A stretch of 15,145 nt of DNA from an uncultured Clostridia bacterium (GTDB taxonomy: Bacteria; Bacillota; Clostridia; Christensenellales; Aristaeellaceae): assembly GCA_934636425.1 (NCBI GenBank), contig CAKUAV010000071.1, positions 1 to 15,145 on the forward strand, read 5' to 3'. The position numbers were made by a program, and so were the translations under genes. Shown here piece by piece: positions 1 to 6,103 of the stretch (positions within the stretch are counted from its first letter, which is position 1; every line of letters begins with the position of its first letter). The notes under the pieces are model-generated. The model ran no database searches and was not told where the DNA came from. It saw nothing but the letters and a program-made list of their open reading frames with translations.

Positions 1-11
1 AGAGAGTCCAG

Positions 12-55
12 AGAGTCGAAGACTCTTTGGCGCAGTCTGGGGCGCGCAGCCCCAG
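12..55 (-). repeat. Terminal-block double hairpin, copy A
   Basis: Two adjacent inverted repeats: AGAGTC (12-17) / GACTCT (21-26) with a GAA loop, and CTGGGGC (37-43) / GCCCCAG (49-55) with a 5-nt loop. The same pair occurs at the ends of copies B, C and D. There is no U-tract, so it does not look like a simple terminator. Confidence 0.8.
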
Positions 56-169
56 CGTACTCCCGGCGGAAAGCATTTCAAAGCCAATGTGCCCGCGCAA
101 AAGCGCACAAGCGCCGCGCCGCCAGCCCCGTAACTCCGTTTCCTCGTCCCCCGCATCCCCGGTAACCCC

Positions 170-267
170 GTCGAGATCGCCTGCAAGAAACGTCCAAGCC
201 CGAAGTGAACCCACAAATGCAGATAACCGCACCGGCGCATCGAGAACGCACGAATGGCGATCTCGAC
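170..267 (-). repeat. 12-bp inverted-repeat cassette, copy A
   Basis: GTCGAGATCGCC (170-181) and its exact complement GGCGATCTCGAC (256-267) bound a 98-bp segment. The interior keeps an AGTGAACCC core (minus-strand GGGTTCACT) seen in the other copies. The outer length is 97 bp in the other four occurrences. Confidence 0.85.
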
Positions 268-303
268 CCGGCGGAATAGAAACGCAAGATATTGCAAGCC
301 GTC

Positions 304-328
304 TCTTTTTCCTCGAAGAGGAAAAAGA
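304..328 (-). repeat. Variable-stem hairpin, copy A
   Basis: A perfect 11-bp inverted repeat, TCTTTTTCCTC / GAGGAAAAAGA, closed by a 3-nt loop. Its outer flanks (GCC.../...GGC) match those in the other copies, but loop and stem length differ. No U-tract follows on either strand, so a terminator role is not obvious. Confidence 0.85.
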
Positions 329-374
329 CAGGCGTGAACCGAAGGCAAATCGCCGCAACAGAACCACAATGCTG

Positions 375-835
375 GACGTAAACCGAGGCAAAACACCCCG
401 CCAGAACCGCAACGCCAACCGTGCTCATCCCCGTACCCCAATTCCGCATTCCGCATTCCCCGTCGCCGCAGCCTCCGCGCGCACCGAGCGCAAACCGCCC
501 CGCCAGAACCACAACGCCGGGCGCAAACCGACAGCAAGCCCCGCGATAGAACCACAATGCCCGCCGCGCACCGAACGCAATCACCCCAACAGAACCGCAA
601 CGCCGGACGCGCTCATCCCCGTACCCCAATTCCGCATTCCGCATTCCCCGTCGCCGCAGCCCCCGCGCGCACCGAGCGCCAACTGCCCCCGCCAGAACCA
701 CAACGCCAACCGCGAACCGAACGCAACCGCCCCGCCAGAGCCGCAACACCAACCGCGCACCGAGCGCAACCGCCCCGCAACAGAACCACGGTGCCGGACA
801 CGCGCCGAAGGCAAATCGCCCCGCCAGAACCGCAA
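375..835 (-). repeat. Degenerate tandem array with embedded linkers, copy A
   Basis: Imperfect units of about 40-45 bp, in the minus orientation approximating GTTCTGTCGCGGCG plus a TTGCCTCGG-like part. They are interrupted by two linker blocks. The linkers at 423-492 and 611-680 are identical over about 70 bp except for one base. A third, shorter version starts at 846. Unit lengths are not multiples of three, which argues against coding. Confidence 0.7.
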
Positions 836-982
836 CGCCGAACGCGCTCATTCCCGTACCCCAATTCCGCATTCCGCATTCTCCCCGCCGCCGTTCCCCC
901 GCGCGCACCCACGCCTGTGCCGGGGCTAAAACCGGCAGGCACTTATCGCCGCGCCGGCTGACAATTCACAACCATATGAAAA

Positions 983-1174
983 CCGCCGCCGCATCGCCGC
1001 GCCAGCGCGGTATAACGCCCTGAGCAAACCCCGCCGCCGCATCGCCGCGCCAGCGCGGTATAACGCCTTGAGCGAACCCCGCCGCCGCATCGCCGCGCCA
1101 GCGCGGTATAACGCCTTGAGCGAACCCCGCCGCCGCATCGCCGCGCCAGCGCGGCACAGCGCTCCGGGCCGCGC
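983..1174 (-). repeat. 48-bp tandem repeat (four R units)
   Basis: Units start at 983, 1031, 1079 and 1127, exactly 48 bp apart. Units 2 and 3 are identical, unit 1 differs from them at two bases, and unit 4 is identical for its first 28 bases and then diverges. Each unit contains the palindrome CCGCGC-CA-GCGCGG. Copies B, C and D have only one R unit each, so this is a local expansion. Units abut directly with no unique spacers, so it is not a CRISPR array. Confidence 0.92.
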
Positions 1175-1200
1175 CCCGAGCGCCCCCCCGCCGGGATGCG

Positions 1201-1244
1201 CAAAAAACTCCCCCGCCGCGGACGAATGCACGCGGGCGGGGGAG
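1201..1244 (-). terminator. Intrinsic terminator of the LTD/CotH gene
   Basis: On the minus strand, a 10-bp perfect stem CTCCCCCGCC / GGCGGGGGAG (1244-1235 and 1217-1208) is followed directly by TTTTTT (1207-1202). It begins 20 nt after the stop codon at 1264. This is a textbook Rho-independent terminator. Confidence 0.92.
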
Positions 1245-1263
1245 GGGGATGCGGTTTGGGGCG

Positions 1264-4200
1264 TCAGGACGCGCTCTGCGCCTCGATCATCTTCAGCGAC
1301 TCGCCGAAATAGTCCTCCATCTGCGCGTCGGTGAAATTGAACGTCTCCTTGATGTAGTTCATGACGTAGCTGGGGCGCTTGCGGATCAGGTCGCGCAGCT
1401 CGGCCACGGCGTTGTCGTAGGTCGAGCGCTTTATGCTCCACTTTTCAAGATGCCGGTCGATCTCGGTGTCCAGCTGGGCGTAGTATGCGTCCAGCCTGCG
1501 CAGCATCTCGCCTGAGTTAAACACCTCGAGGAACAGCTCGTTGAAGCGGCGCAGGAACTTGTCCTGTATCGCCGGGTTCTTCATCAGCTCGATAAAGAGC
1601 GTGTTGTCGGTCTTTTTGCCCGAGCCGGCGCCCTCCGGGTCGAGCCAGCGGCGCACCGAGTTGGTGTCGAGTATGTTGAGGCCCCAGTCCATGTCGAAGA
1701 GTATCCAGCGCCAGCGGCCGTCCTCGTCCGCGCTGCGATAGCGCTTGACGTTGAGAAGGTCGGTGTTGCCGGTGTACATTTCGATCGCGACATAGTCCAG
1801 ATAGTTGTCCACATCGACGATCGAGTTGATGTGCTCGAGTATCGCGTCGTAGTCGGCCTGCGTCAGCGTCTCCTTCCTGGAGCGCGCCGTCGCGCCGCCC
1901 TCCTTCTTGATCCAGTCCAGCAGATTGGCGAATGTGTCGTTGCTGCCCTGCATCACGGTGCGGTTGGCCTTGATCAGGTCTATGTCGTTCGGGTCGCTCG
2001 TCCAGCCCTCCCACTGCGCGATCGAGTACTTGTTGATGCGCTCGCGCATGTTGTAGTGGCCCCAGTACTCGCCGTTGAGATAGACCGCGCACACCTCGGC
2101 GGCCTGATACATCACGTCGGTCGCGTCGGCCAGCGAGGTCTGCAATACGTCGCGCACGCGCGCCTTGTTGCCGTCCTGACCGGTGGCGCGCAGCACGAAC
2201 GACTGATACTCGGTGTAATCGCGGTCATTAAACAGCTTCGCCTTGAAGCGGTTGCCCTTGCCGTACTCGCTGCGGGCGATCAGCTTGAACGACTTCTGAG
2301 GCTCCTTGCGGCTGTACTGACCCTGCAGCTTCAGGCCGCAGCCCTGAGAGAGCAATGCCGTGCCGTCCGATTCGAACACCTCGACGTTTGCGGCCTTCTC
2401 CCAGTCCATCCAGAAGTTCGCGCCCTGGTTGTTCGCGCCGTAGGGGCTCTCCGCCCAGGCGTTGGGGCCCTTGACGTATATGCCGGTGTTGTAGTCCCAC
2501 AGATTGTCGGGCGCGGTGACCAGCGACACCACGCGCACGGCGTGATCGACGCCGAAGAAGTAGCTCTGCGTCGAGACGATCGAGGGCATCGCCGTGCCGG
2601 AATAGACGCGCGTGCGCAGTATCGTGGTCGAGTTGAGCGTGATCGGCCCGACATAGAGCGTCGAGCTTTGCGTCGGCTCGGTGCAGTCGGTGGTGTAGTA
2701 TATCGAGCAGCCCTTGGGCGCCGTGAGCTGAACGGTGACCGTCTCGCCCGCATTGAACATGCCGCCCGCGACGCTGAACTCAGGCTCGCTCGCGCGGCCC
2801 TCATAGCCGTATGTGGTGTTGGCGGCGCGCGGCGTGGGCTCCTCGAAATAGCGCAGCCCGCTCTGGCCGTACGCGCGGCCATAGGAGACGTTCGTGTACT
2901 GCTCGGAGACGGCCATGCGGTCGACGACATTGCCGCTGGGGTCGCACAGCGTGACCGAATAGCCGCCCTCGGCGGACAGGCGGAAGCTGGTGTGATAGCC
3001 CTTTGAGTCCTTCGTGTCCTTGCCGGAGCAGAACACGAGCATGTATTCGCCCGCGCCGATCGTCGTGCCGTTCGGGAACTGCCACGCACGCGGATTGTTC
3101 GACTTGTCGGACAGTCCCCAGCCGGACAGATCGAGCGCGCCGGCGGCGGAATTATAGATCTCGATCCAGTCGTAGGAGTCGCTCGAGACCGACGTGTCGT
3201 TGGTCGAGGCCATGATCTCGCTGATATAGAGGCTGCTCGCATTGGCCGATGTGATGGCCGAATCGACCGCCGCCGCGCCGGTGAAGTCGTTGCTCGCGCC
3301 GGGCGTGGCGGGGACGTCGTTCACCCAGCCGCTCTCGGTGAGCGACCACGCCTGATCGGCGGCACTCACATCGGGCAGCGTGGAGGAGACGACGCGCCCC
3401 CTCGGGCTGGAGAGATAGACCGTCTCGCCCTTACTGAGCTTGAACGGCGCGTGCAGCTCGCCCTCGGCCTGATTGCGGCCGGACGCGAACACGACGATGT
3501 AGCCGCCCGCCGGAATGCTGCCGGAGGCGATCACGAACTTGTCGGGCGACGCGTCGTCGTCGGAGAGCCTGTAGCCGGCCAGATTGACGGCGTGGTTCGT
3601 GGTGTTGTGCAGCTCGATGTAGTCGGAATACTCGCCGAAGGAATCGCGTATTGTGGCGCGGTTCTTGATCATGACCTCGCTGATGACGACGTCGCCGCTC
3701 TCCTCGCCGCTCTGGCTGAGGAAGAGCTGGTGATTGGCCTCGTTGTTGGTAAGACACGGCGTGTACTGGCTGGTGACCGTCCAGCCGCCGGCCATGCGGG
3801 CGTAGGCCTGATTGCGGCTGAGCGCGGGGATCTCGATTTCGTCCAGCAGAGCGCCTGTCTTGTCCAGCAGCGTGAGCGTTTCGCCGGCGCCGGTGAGCGA
3901 GAAGGGCGCATGGCAGACGTAGGCGGGGTTGTTCTGGCTCCGGCCGGACGCGAACACCAGCGCGCACTCGCCCGCGCCCAGCGTCTGGCGGCCGAAGCAG
4001 TACACGTCCAGCTTTTCCGTGCCGCGCACGACCATATAGCCGTTCAGATCGACCGCCCTCTCGCCGGTGTTTTCCAGCTCGAACCAGTCGGAGAACGCGC
4101 CGTAATCGTCGGCGACGGCCGATGAATTGGCGGTCATGACCTCGCTGAAGCGCACGCTGGAGACGGCCGCGTCGGCGCTGGTCATGCGCGGGGCGATCAG

Positions 4201-4287
4201 GAACTGCCACAGCGCGGCGAGAACGAATATGAGCGCCCCTGCGGCGAAGAGCAGCGGCGCGTGGGACGCGCGAGATTTTTTGCTCAT
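1264..4287 (-). CDS. Membrane-anchored protein with three lamin-tail domains, chitobiase-type domain and CotH kinase domain
   Basis: The protein has 1007 residues. A short basic N terminus precedes one hydrophobic segment (about 11-33), probably a signal anchor, so the rest is likely extracytoplasmic. Three lamin-tail (LTD) domains follow at about 45-165, 199-320 and 353-475. Each starts with a V/I-SE-V/I-M motif and has a W/Y-x-E-L/I core. A chitobiase/hexosaminidase C-terminal-like domain (about 501-576, with an IYYTTDCTEPT core) leads into a CotH domain (about 583-945). The CotH domain carries YLNGEYWGHYNMRERI at 736-751 and the acidic FDMDW motif at 864-868. CotH proteins are atypical protein kinases first known from spore coats; LTD-CotH fusions are usually annotated as surface proteins. 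The substrate here is unknown. The ATG at 4287 is preceded by GGGAGGA with rather long spacing (about 12 nt). The gene is monocistronic, with its own terminator. Confidence 0.93.
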   Translation of the reverse strand: MSKKSRASHAPLLFAAGALIFVLAALWQFLIAPRMTSADAAVSSVRFSEVMTANSSAVADDYGAFSDWFELENTGERAVDLNGYMVVRGTEKLDVYCFGRQTLGAGECALVFASGRSQNNPAYVCHAPFSLTGAGETLTLLDKTGALLDEIEIPALSRNQAYARMAGGWTVTSQYTPCLTNNEANHQLFLSQSGEESGDVVISEVMIKNRATIRDSFGEYSDYIELHNTTNHAVNLAGYRLSDDDASPDKFVIASGSIPAGGYIVVFASGRNQAEGELHAPFKLSKGETVYLSSPRGRVVSSTLPDVSAADQAWSLTESGWVNDVPATPGASNDFTGAAAVDSAITSANASSLYISEIMASTNDTSVSSDSYDWIEIYNSAAGALDLSGWGLSDKSNNPRAWQFPNGTTIGAGEYMLVFCSGKDTKDSKGYHTSFRLSAEGGYSVTLCDPSGNVVDRMAVSEQYTNVSYGRAYGQSGLRYFEEPTPRAANTTYGYEGRASEPEFSVAGGMFNAGETVTVQLTAPKGCSIYYTTDCTEPTQSSTLYVGPITLNSTTILRTRVYSGTAMPSIVSTQSYFFGVDHAVRVVSLVTAPDNLWDYNTGIYVKGPNAWAESPYGANNQGANFWMDWEKAANVEVFESDGTALLSQGCGLKLQGQYSRKEPQKSFKLIARSEYGKGNRFKAKLFNDRDYTEYQSFVLRATGQDGNKARVRDVLQTSLADATDVMYQAAEVCAVYLNGEYWGHYNMRERINKYSIAQWEGWTSDPNDIDLIKANRTVMQGSNDTFANLLDWIKKEGGATARSRKETLTQADYDAILEHINSIVDVDNYLDYVAIEMYTGNTDLLNVKRYRSADEDGRWRWILFDMDWGLNILDTNSVRRWLDPEGAGSGKKTDNTLFIELMKNPAIQDKFLRRFNELFLEVFNSGEMLRRLDAYYAQLDTEIDRHLEKWSIKRSTYDNAVAELRDLIRKRPSYVMNYIKETFNFTDAQMEDYFGESLKMIEAQSAS

Positions 4288-4352
4288 GGCGTATAAAAAT
4301 CCTCCCGGAGTATCAGTCGATGAGGGCGTTCGCGGCGCGAAGCCCTTCCTCT

Positions 4353-4381
4353 ATTATCGCATAGATAGACGTAATTTTCGA
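4353..4381 (-). promoter_or_regulatory. Candidate promoter of the LTD/CotH gene
   Basis: On the minus strand, a GATAAT -10-like box (4353-4358) and a TCGAAA -35-like box (4376-4381, 4 of 6 matches) lie 17 nt apart in the only AT-rich stretch upstream of the gene. The -35 match is weak. Confidence 0.45.
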
Positions 4382-4756
4382 CGGCGCGGCGGCGGTTTTT
4401 GCCGTCCGGGCGCGTTAAAATTCAGAAAAGCGGGGGCGGCAATTCGGAATGCGGAATGCGGAATTGGGGCGCGGGGGATGGCGCGGTTGGCGATGCCTGT
4501 CAGCGGCGGCGGTATGGGGGATTGCGTCCTGCGTCGCCTGTCAGCGGCGAAGGGTATAGCAAACGCTCCGCTTGCGGGCGTTCGTCCGCGCTGACGCGGC
4601 GGGGCGCTGTTCTGCTTCATGCGCGCGTGAATTGTGCGCCGGCGAAAGGCTGCGTTTGGCCGGTTTTAGCCCCGGCACAGGCGTGGGTGCGCGCGGGGGG
4701 ACGGGGGACGGGAAAATTCGGAATGCGAAATTGGGTGGGGATGGGGCTGGCGGCGC

Positions 4757-4873
4757 GGTTCTGTCGCGGCGGTTTGCTTCGGCTCACGCCCGGCTTTGCA
4801 TTCCTGTCGCGGCGCTTTGCCCTCGGCTCACGTCCGGCTTTGCGGTTCTGTCGCGGCGTTTTGCCTCGGTTCA
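4757..4873 (+). repeat. Degenerate tandem array, copy B first part
   Basis: About three imperfect units of roughly 40-43 bp of the type TTTGCGTTCCTGTCGCGGCG followed by a TTTGCCTCGGTTCACGCC-like half. They lie directly before the first variable-stem hairpin. Only about three units are present, against about 13 in copy D. Confidence 0.75.
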
Positions 4874-4879
4874 CGCCTG

Positions 4880-4904
4880 TCTTTTTCCTACTTGAGGAAA
4901 AAGA
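4880..4904 (+). repeat. Variable-stem hairpin, copy B1
   Basis: A perfect 10-bp stem TCTTTTTCCT / AGGAAAAAGA with an ACTTG loop. Its flanks ACGCCTG and GACGGCTTGCG are the same as in copies C and D, where the stem sequence is entirely different. Confidence 0.88.
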
Positions 4905-4940
4905 GACGGCTTGCGATAGCTTGCGTTCCTGTTCCGCCGG

Positions 4941-5037
4941 GTCGAGATCGCCATTCGCGCGTTCTCCAGTGTCGGCGCGGTTATCTGCCTTGGCGGGTTC
5001 ACTTCGGGGCTGCGCGTTTTTTGCAGGCGATCTCGAC
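4941..5037 (+). repeat. 12-bp inverted-repeat cassette, copy B1
   Basis: GTCGAGATCGCC (4941-4952) and GGCGATCTCGAC (5026-5037) bound 97 bp. The interior includes the conserved GGTTATCTGCC and GGGTTCACTTCGGG stretches. Confidence 0.88.
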
Positions 5038-5066
5038 GGGGTGACGGGATGCGGGGGACGGTCTGG

Positions 5067-5190
5067 CCTTGCATTCCTGTCGCCGCGCTTTGCCATCGGT
5101 TCATGGCTGGCTTTGCGTTCCTGTCGCGGCGTTTTGCCATCGGTTCATGGCCGGCCATGCGTTCCTGTCGCCGCGTTTTGCCTCGGCTCA
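5067..5190 (+). repeat. Degenerate tandem array, copy B second part
   Basis: About three further units of the same kind as at 4757-4873, with characteristic GCCATCGGTTCATGG variants. They directly precede the second hairpin-cassette module. Confidence 0.75.
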
Positions 5191-5358
5191 CGCCTGTCTT
5201 TTTCCTACTTGAGGAAAAAGAGACGGCTTGCGATAGCTTGCGTTCCTGTTCCGCCGGGTCGAGATCGCCATTCGCGCGTTCTCCAGTGTCGGCGCGGTTA
5301 TCTGCCTTGGCGGGTTCACTTCGGGTTTGCGCGTTTTTTGCAGGCGATCTCGACGGGG
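5188..5358 (+). repeat. Hairpin-cassette module B2 (direct repeat, second copy)
   Basis: The second copy of the module at 4871-5041. The hairpin is at 5197-5221 (TCTTTTTCCT / AGGAAAAAGA). The cassette is at 5258-5354 with the same 12-bp inverted ends and the same 97-bp length. Confidence 0.9.
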
Positions 5359-5387
5359 TACCGGGATGCGGGGGACGGGGAACGGGG
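5355..5387 (+). other. G-quadruplex motif after cassette B2
   Basis: Five G-runs on the plus strand (4, 3, 5, 4 and 4 Gs) are separated by loops of 4, 4, 2 and 3 nt, so the canonical quadruplex rule is met. It follows the last bases of the cassette directly, the same position as the G-run linkers in copies C and D. Confidence 0.65.
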
Positions 5388-5456
5388 CGGCGGCGCGGCG
5401 CTTGTGCGTCTTTGCGCAATCGCATTGGCTTTGCAATGCTTTCCGCGGGGAGTACG

Positions 5457-5500
5457 CTGGGGCTCCGCGCCCCAGACTGCGCCAAAGAGTCTTCGACTCT
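5457..5500 (+). repeat. Terminal-block double hairpin, copy B
   Basis: CTGGGGC (5457-5463) / GCCCCAG (5469-5475), then AGAGTC (5486-5491) / GACTCT (5495-5500). The block continues to CTCTCTTCA at 5514. It is preceded by a conserved GTGCGTCTTTGCGCAATCGC stretch shared with copies C and D. Confidence 0.85.
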
Positions 5501-5545
5501 CTGGACTCTCTTCAGGGGCTGGCCGAGTGAGAGAGTGCGTTTCAC

Positions 5546-5560
5546 GCCGGCACTGCCGGC
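5546..5560 (+). repeat. 15-bp palindrome downstream of the small membrane gene
   Basis: GCCGGCA-C-TGCCGGC, a perfect inverted repeat starting 17 nt beyond the stop of the minus-strand gene at 5578. The same sequence, extended by one pair, overlaps the stop codon of the RraA-like gene at 13121-13137. It has no U-tract; it may be a transcript 3'-end stabiliser or a repeat border. Confidence 0.7.
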
Positions 5561-5577
5561 TGGTGCGGATTCGCGAC

Positions 5578-5889
5578 TTATTCCGTTATCAAGTCCGAGA
5601 AGAGCGTCGGGTTCAGGCCGCGCGCCCAGTTGAGCAGCGCTGTGCCGAAGAAGGACACCGCCAGCAGCGCGAGCAGCAGCAGCGCGCCCGTCAGTATCAG
5701 ACACGCGATCGAAAACGTGCGGCGCGAGGCGCGCTTCGCCGCAAACGCCCAGATCAGCCACAGTATGACGTTGAGTATCGGCACGCAGCTCAGCAGTATC
5801 GTGCCCAGCCAGCCGCCCACGCTCACAGGCCTCTCGCCCGACTCGATCAGCGTGGTCTCCACAGTGACGTTTTCATACGGCTCTGTCAT
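5578..5889 (-). CDS. Small membrane protein with two transmembrane helices
   Basis: The protein has 103 residues: an acidic cytoplasmic-type N terminus, then a VSVGGWLGT start to the first hydrophobic helix (about 24-50), a basic AKRASRR loop, and a second helix (about 58-83). It resembles the short Firmicutes hypothetical membrane proteins that begin with a VSVGEWLGT-type helix; no function is known to me. I chose the ATG at 5889 because GGAGGT lies 5 nt upstream. The longer reading from 5946 would translate the promoter and leader region. The gene is transcribed away from the Ig-like gene, with which it shares a 213-bp intergenic region, and its 3' end faces the terminal block of repeat copy B. 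Confidence 0.85.
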   Translation of the reverse strand: MTEPYENVTVETTLIESGERPVSVGGWLGTILLSCVPILNVILWLIWAFAAKRASRRTFSIACLILTGALLLLALLAVSFFGTALLNWARGLNPTLFSDLITE

Positions 5890-5894
5890 GGTAC

Positions 5895-5900
5895 ACCTCC
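5895..5900 (-). promoter_or_regulatory. Ribosome binding site of the small membrane protein gene
   Basis: GGAGGT on the minus strand, 5 nt before the ATG at 5889. It fixes this start over the upstream in-frame ATG at 5946. Confidence 0.9.
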
Positions 5901-5909
5901 AAAAAATTA

Positions 5910-5923
5910 TGTCAAAAATGACA
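5910..5923 (-). promoter_or_regulatory. Small dyad TGTCA-N4-TGACA in the leader
   Basis: A 5-bp inverted repeat with a 4-nt A/T centre, located 20 nt upstream of the start codon of the small membrane gene and downstream of its candidate -10 box. It could be an operator-like dyad, but its short arms make this uncertain. Confidence 0.35.
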
Positions 5924-5960
5924 ATTTGCGGAACTTTTTGCCACAAATTCCTTCTAATAT

Positions 5961-5989
5961 ATTATACAGCAGATGTCTCCGCTGCGCAA
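5961..5989 (-). promoter_or_regulatory. Candidate promoter of the small membrane protein gene
   Basis: A perfect TATAAT -10 (5961-5966, minus strand) and a TTGCGC -35-like box (5984-5989) with 17-nt spacing. The -10 is consensus; the -35 retains only TTG. Confidence 0.6.
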
Positions 5990-6017
5990 GTCCCGTTTTG
6001 CGGGAGTTTCTTCCTAT

Positions 6018-6023
6018 TATAAT
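6018..6023 (+). promoter_or_regulatory. Candidate -10 box of the Ig-like/NlpC-P60 gene
   Basis: A consensus TATAAT, 79 nt upstream of the ATG at 6103. No clear -35 is visible. A small hairpin TCCCG-TTTTG-CGGGA (5991-6005) occupies that place instead, which may point to activator dependence or another sigma factor. Confidence 0.5.
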
Positions 6024-6053
6024 AGCTCTGGAGACGATTATGTCTGCCGCGCG

Positions 6054-6103
6054 CAGATTTTTTATAGATTCCCAATCTGACTTTTTATGGGAGGTCAATC
6101 TGA
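6054..6103 (+). promoter_or_regulatory. Leader with competing pairings ahead of the Ig-like gene
   Basis: CAGATT (6054-6059) and AGATT (6066-6070) can each pair with either of two CAATCTGA direct repeats (6073-6080 and 6096-6103). The second repeat overlaps the start codon, and the ribosome binding site GGGAGGT (6089-6095) lies between them. This arrangement could modulate translation initiation, but the helices are short. Confidence 0.4.
6089..6095 (+). promoter_or_regulatory. Ribosome binding site of the Ig-like/NlpC-P60 gene
   Basis: GGGAGGT, 7 nt before the ATG at 6103. With the signal peptide that follows, it decides the start within a much longer open frame that extends upstream to 4399. 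Confidence 0.92.

Larger units (their letters stand above)
1..1174 (-). repeat. Composite intergenic repeat, copy A (inverted)
   Basis: This is a 1.2 kb stretch with no supportable gene. Reverse-complemented, it shows the same module order as copies B, C and D. Reading down from 1174 these are: R units (expanded to four), the GTGAATTGT box (as ACAATTCAC at 961-969), a TGCCGG/CCGGCA hairpin (918-937), G-rich linkers carrying GGAATGCGGAATTGGGG-type boxes, a degenerate 40-odd bp array, the variable-stem hairpin (304-328), the 12-bp inverted-repeat cassette (170-267) and the terminal block (1-125). Open frames run through it in several phases, but they encode only Pro/Arg-rich low-complexity peptide, differ between copies and lack convincing ribosome binding sites. 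I therefore regard it as non-coding. The left end is cut by the window edge. Confidence 0.85.
4871..5041 (+). repeat. Hairpin-cassette module B1 (direct repeat, first copy)
   Basis: A block of about 170 bp that recurs at 5188-5358, offset 317 bp, with only about three base differences seen by eye. It contains the variable-stem hairpin and the 12-bp inverted-repeat cassette, so it represents a recent internal duplication of the module. Confidence 0.9.
4441..5514 (+). repeat. Composite intergenic repeat, copy B
   Basis: No supportable gene lies between 4288 and 5577. In order, this copy contains: a GGAATGCGG linker box (4446-4463); two direct repeats GCCTGTCAGCGGCG (4495-4508, 4536-4549); a hairpin at 4562-4582; the R palindrome CCGCG-CTGA-CGCGG (4586-4599); the GTGAATTGT box (4627-4635); the GCCGG/CCGGC hairpin (4659-4676); a G-rich linker; a short tandem array; and two successive hairpin-plus-cassette modules. 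It ends with the terminal block at 5514. An open frame continuous with the downstream Ig-like gene crosses it, but that gene's true start is far downstream at 6103. Confidence 0.87.

Noticed and set aside
27..961. Long Pro/Arg/Asn-rich and Cys/Gly/Arg-rich frames on both strands of copy A
   Set aside because: They overlap each other in several frames, encode low-complexity peptide that is not conserved in the other repeat copies, and lack ribosome binding sites. They reflect GC-rich repeats without stops.
983..1174. CRISPR array candidate (48-bp period)
   Set aside because: Units abut exactly with no variable spacers, and no cas genes are present. It is a simple tandem repeat.
1831..3006. 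391-codon plus-strand ORF inside the CotH gene
   Set aside because: It is antisense to an intact, domain-rich gene; its Val/Arg/Ala-rich sequence is typical of a GC-rich shadow frame.
4354..4620. Minus-strand ORF starting MKQNSAPPRQRGRTP at the R unit of copy B
   Set aside because: Related peptides can be read from each R unit, but in different frames and with no shared continuation. It looks like a spurious repeat-encoded ORF.
4399..6102. N-terminal extension of the Ig-like protein by 568 codons
   Set aside because: The extension translates repeat copy B and the promoter region. A perfect ribosome binding site and a signal peptide place the start at 6103.
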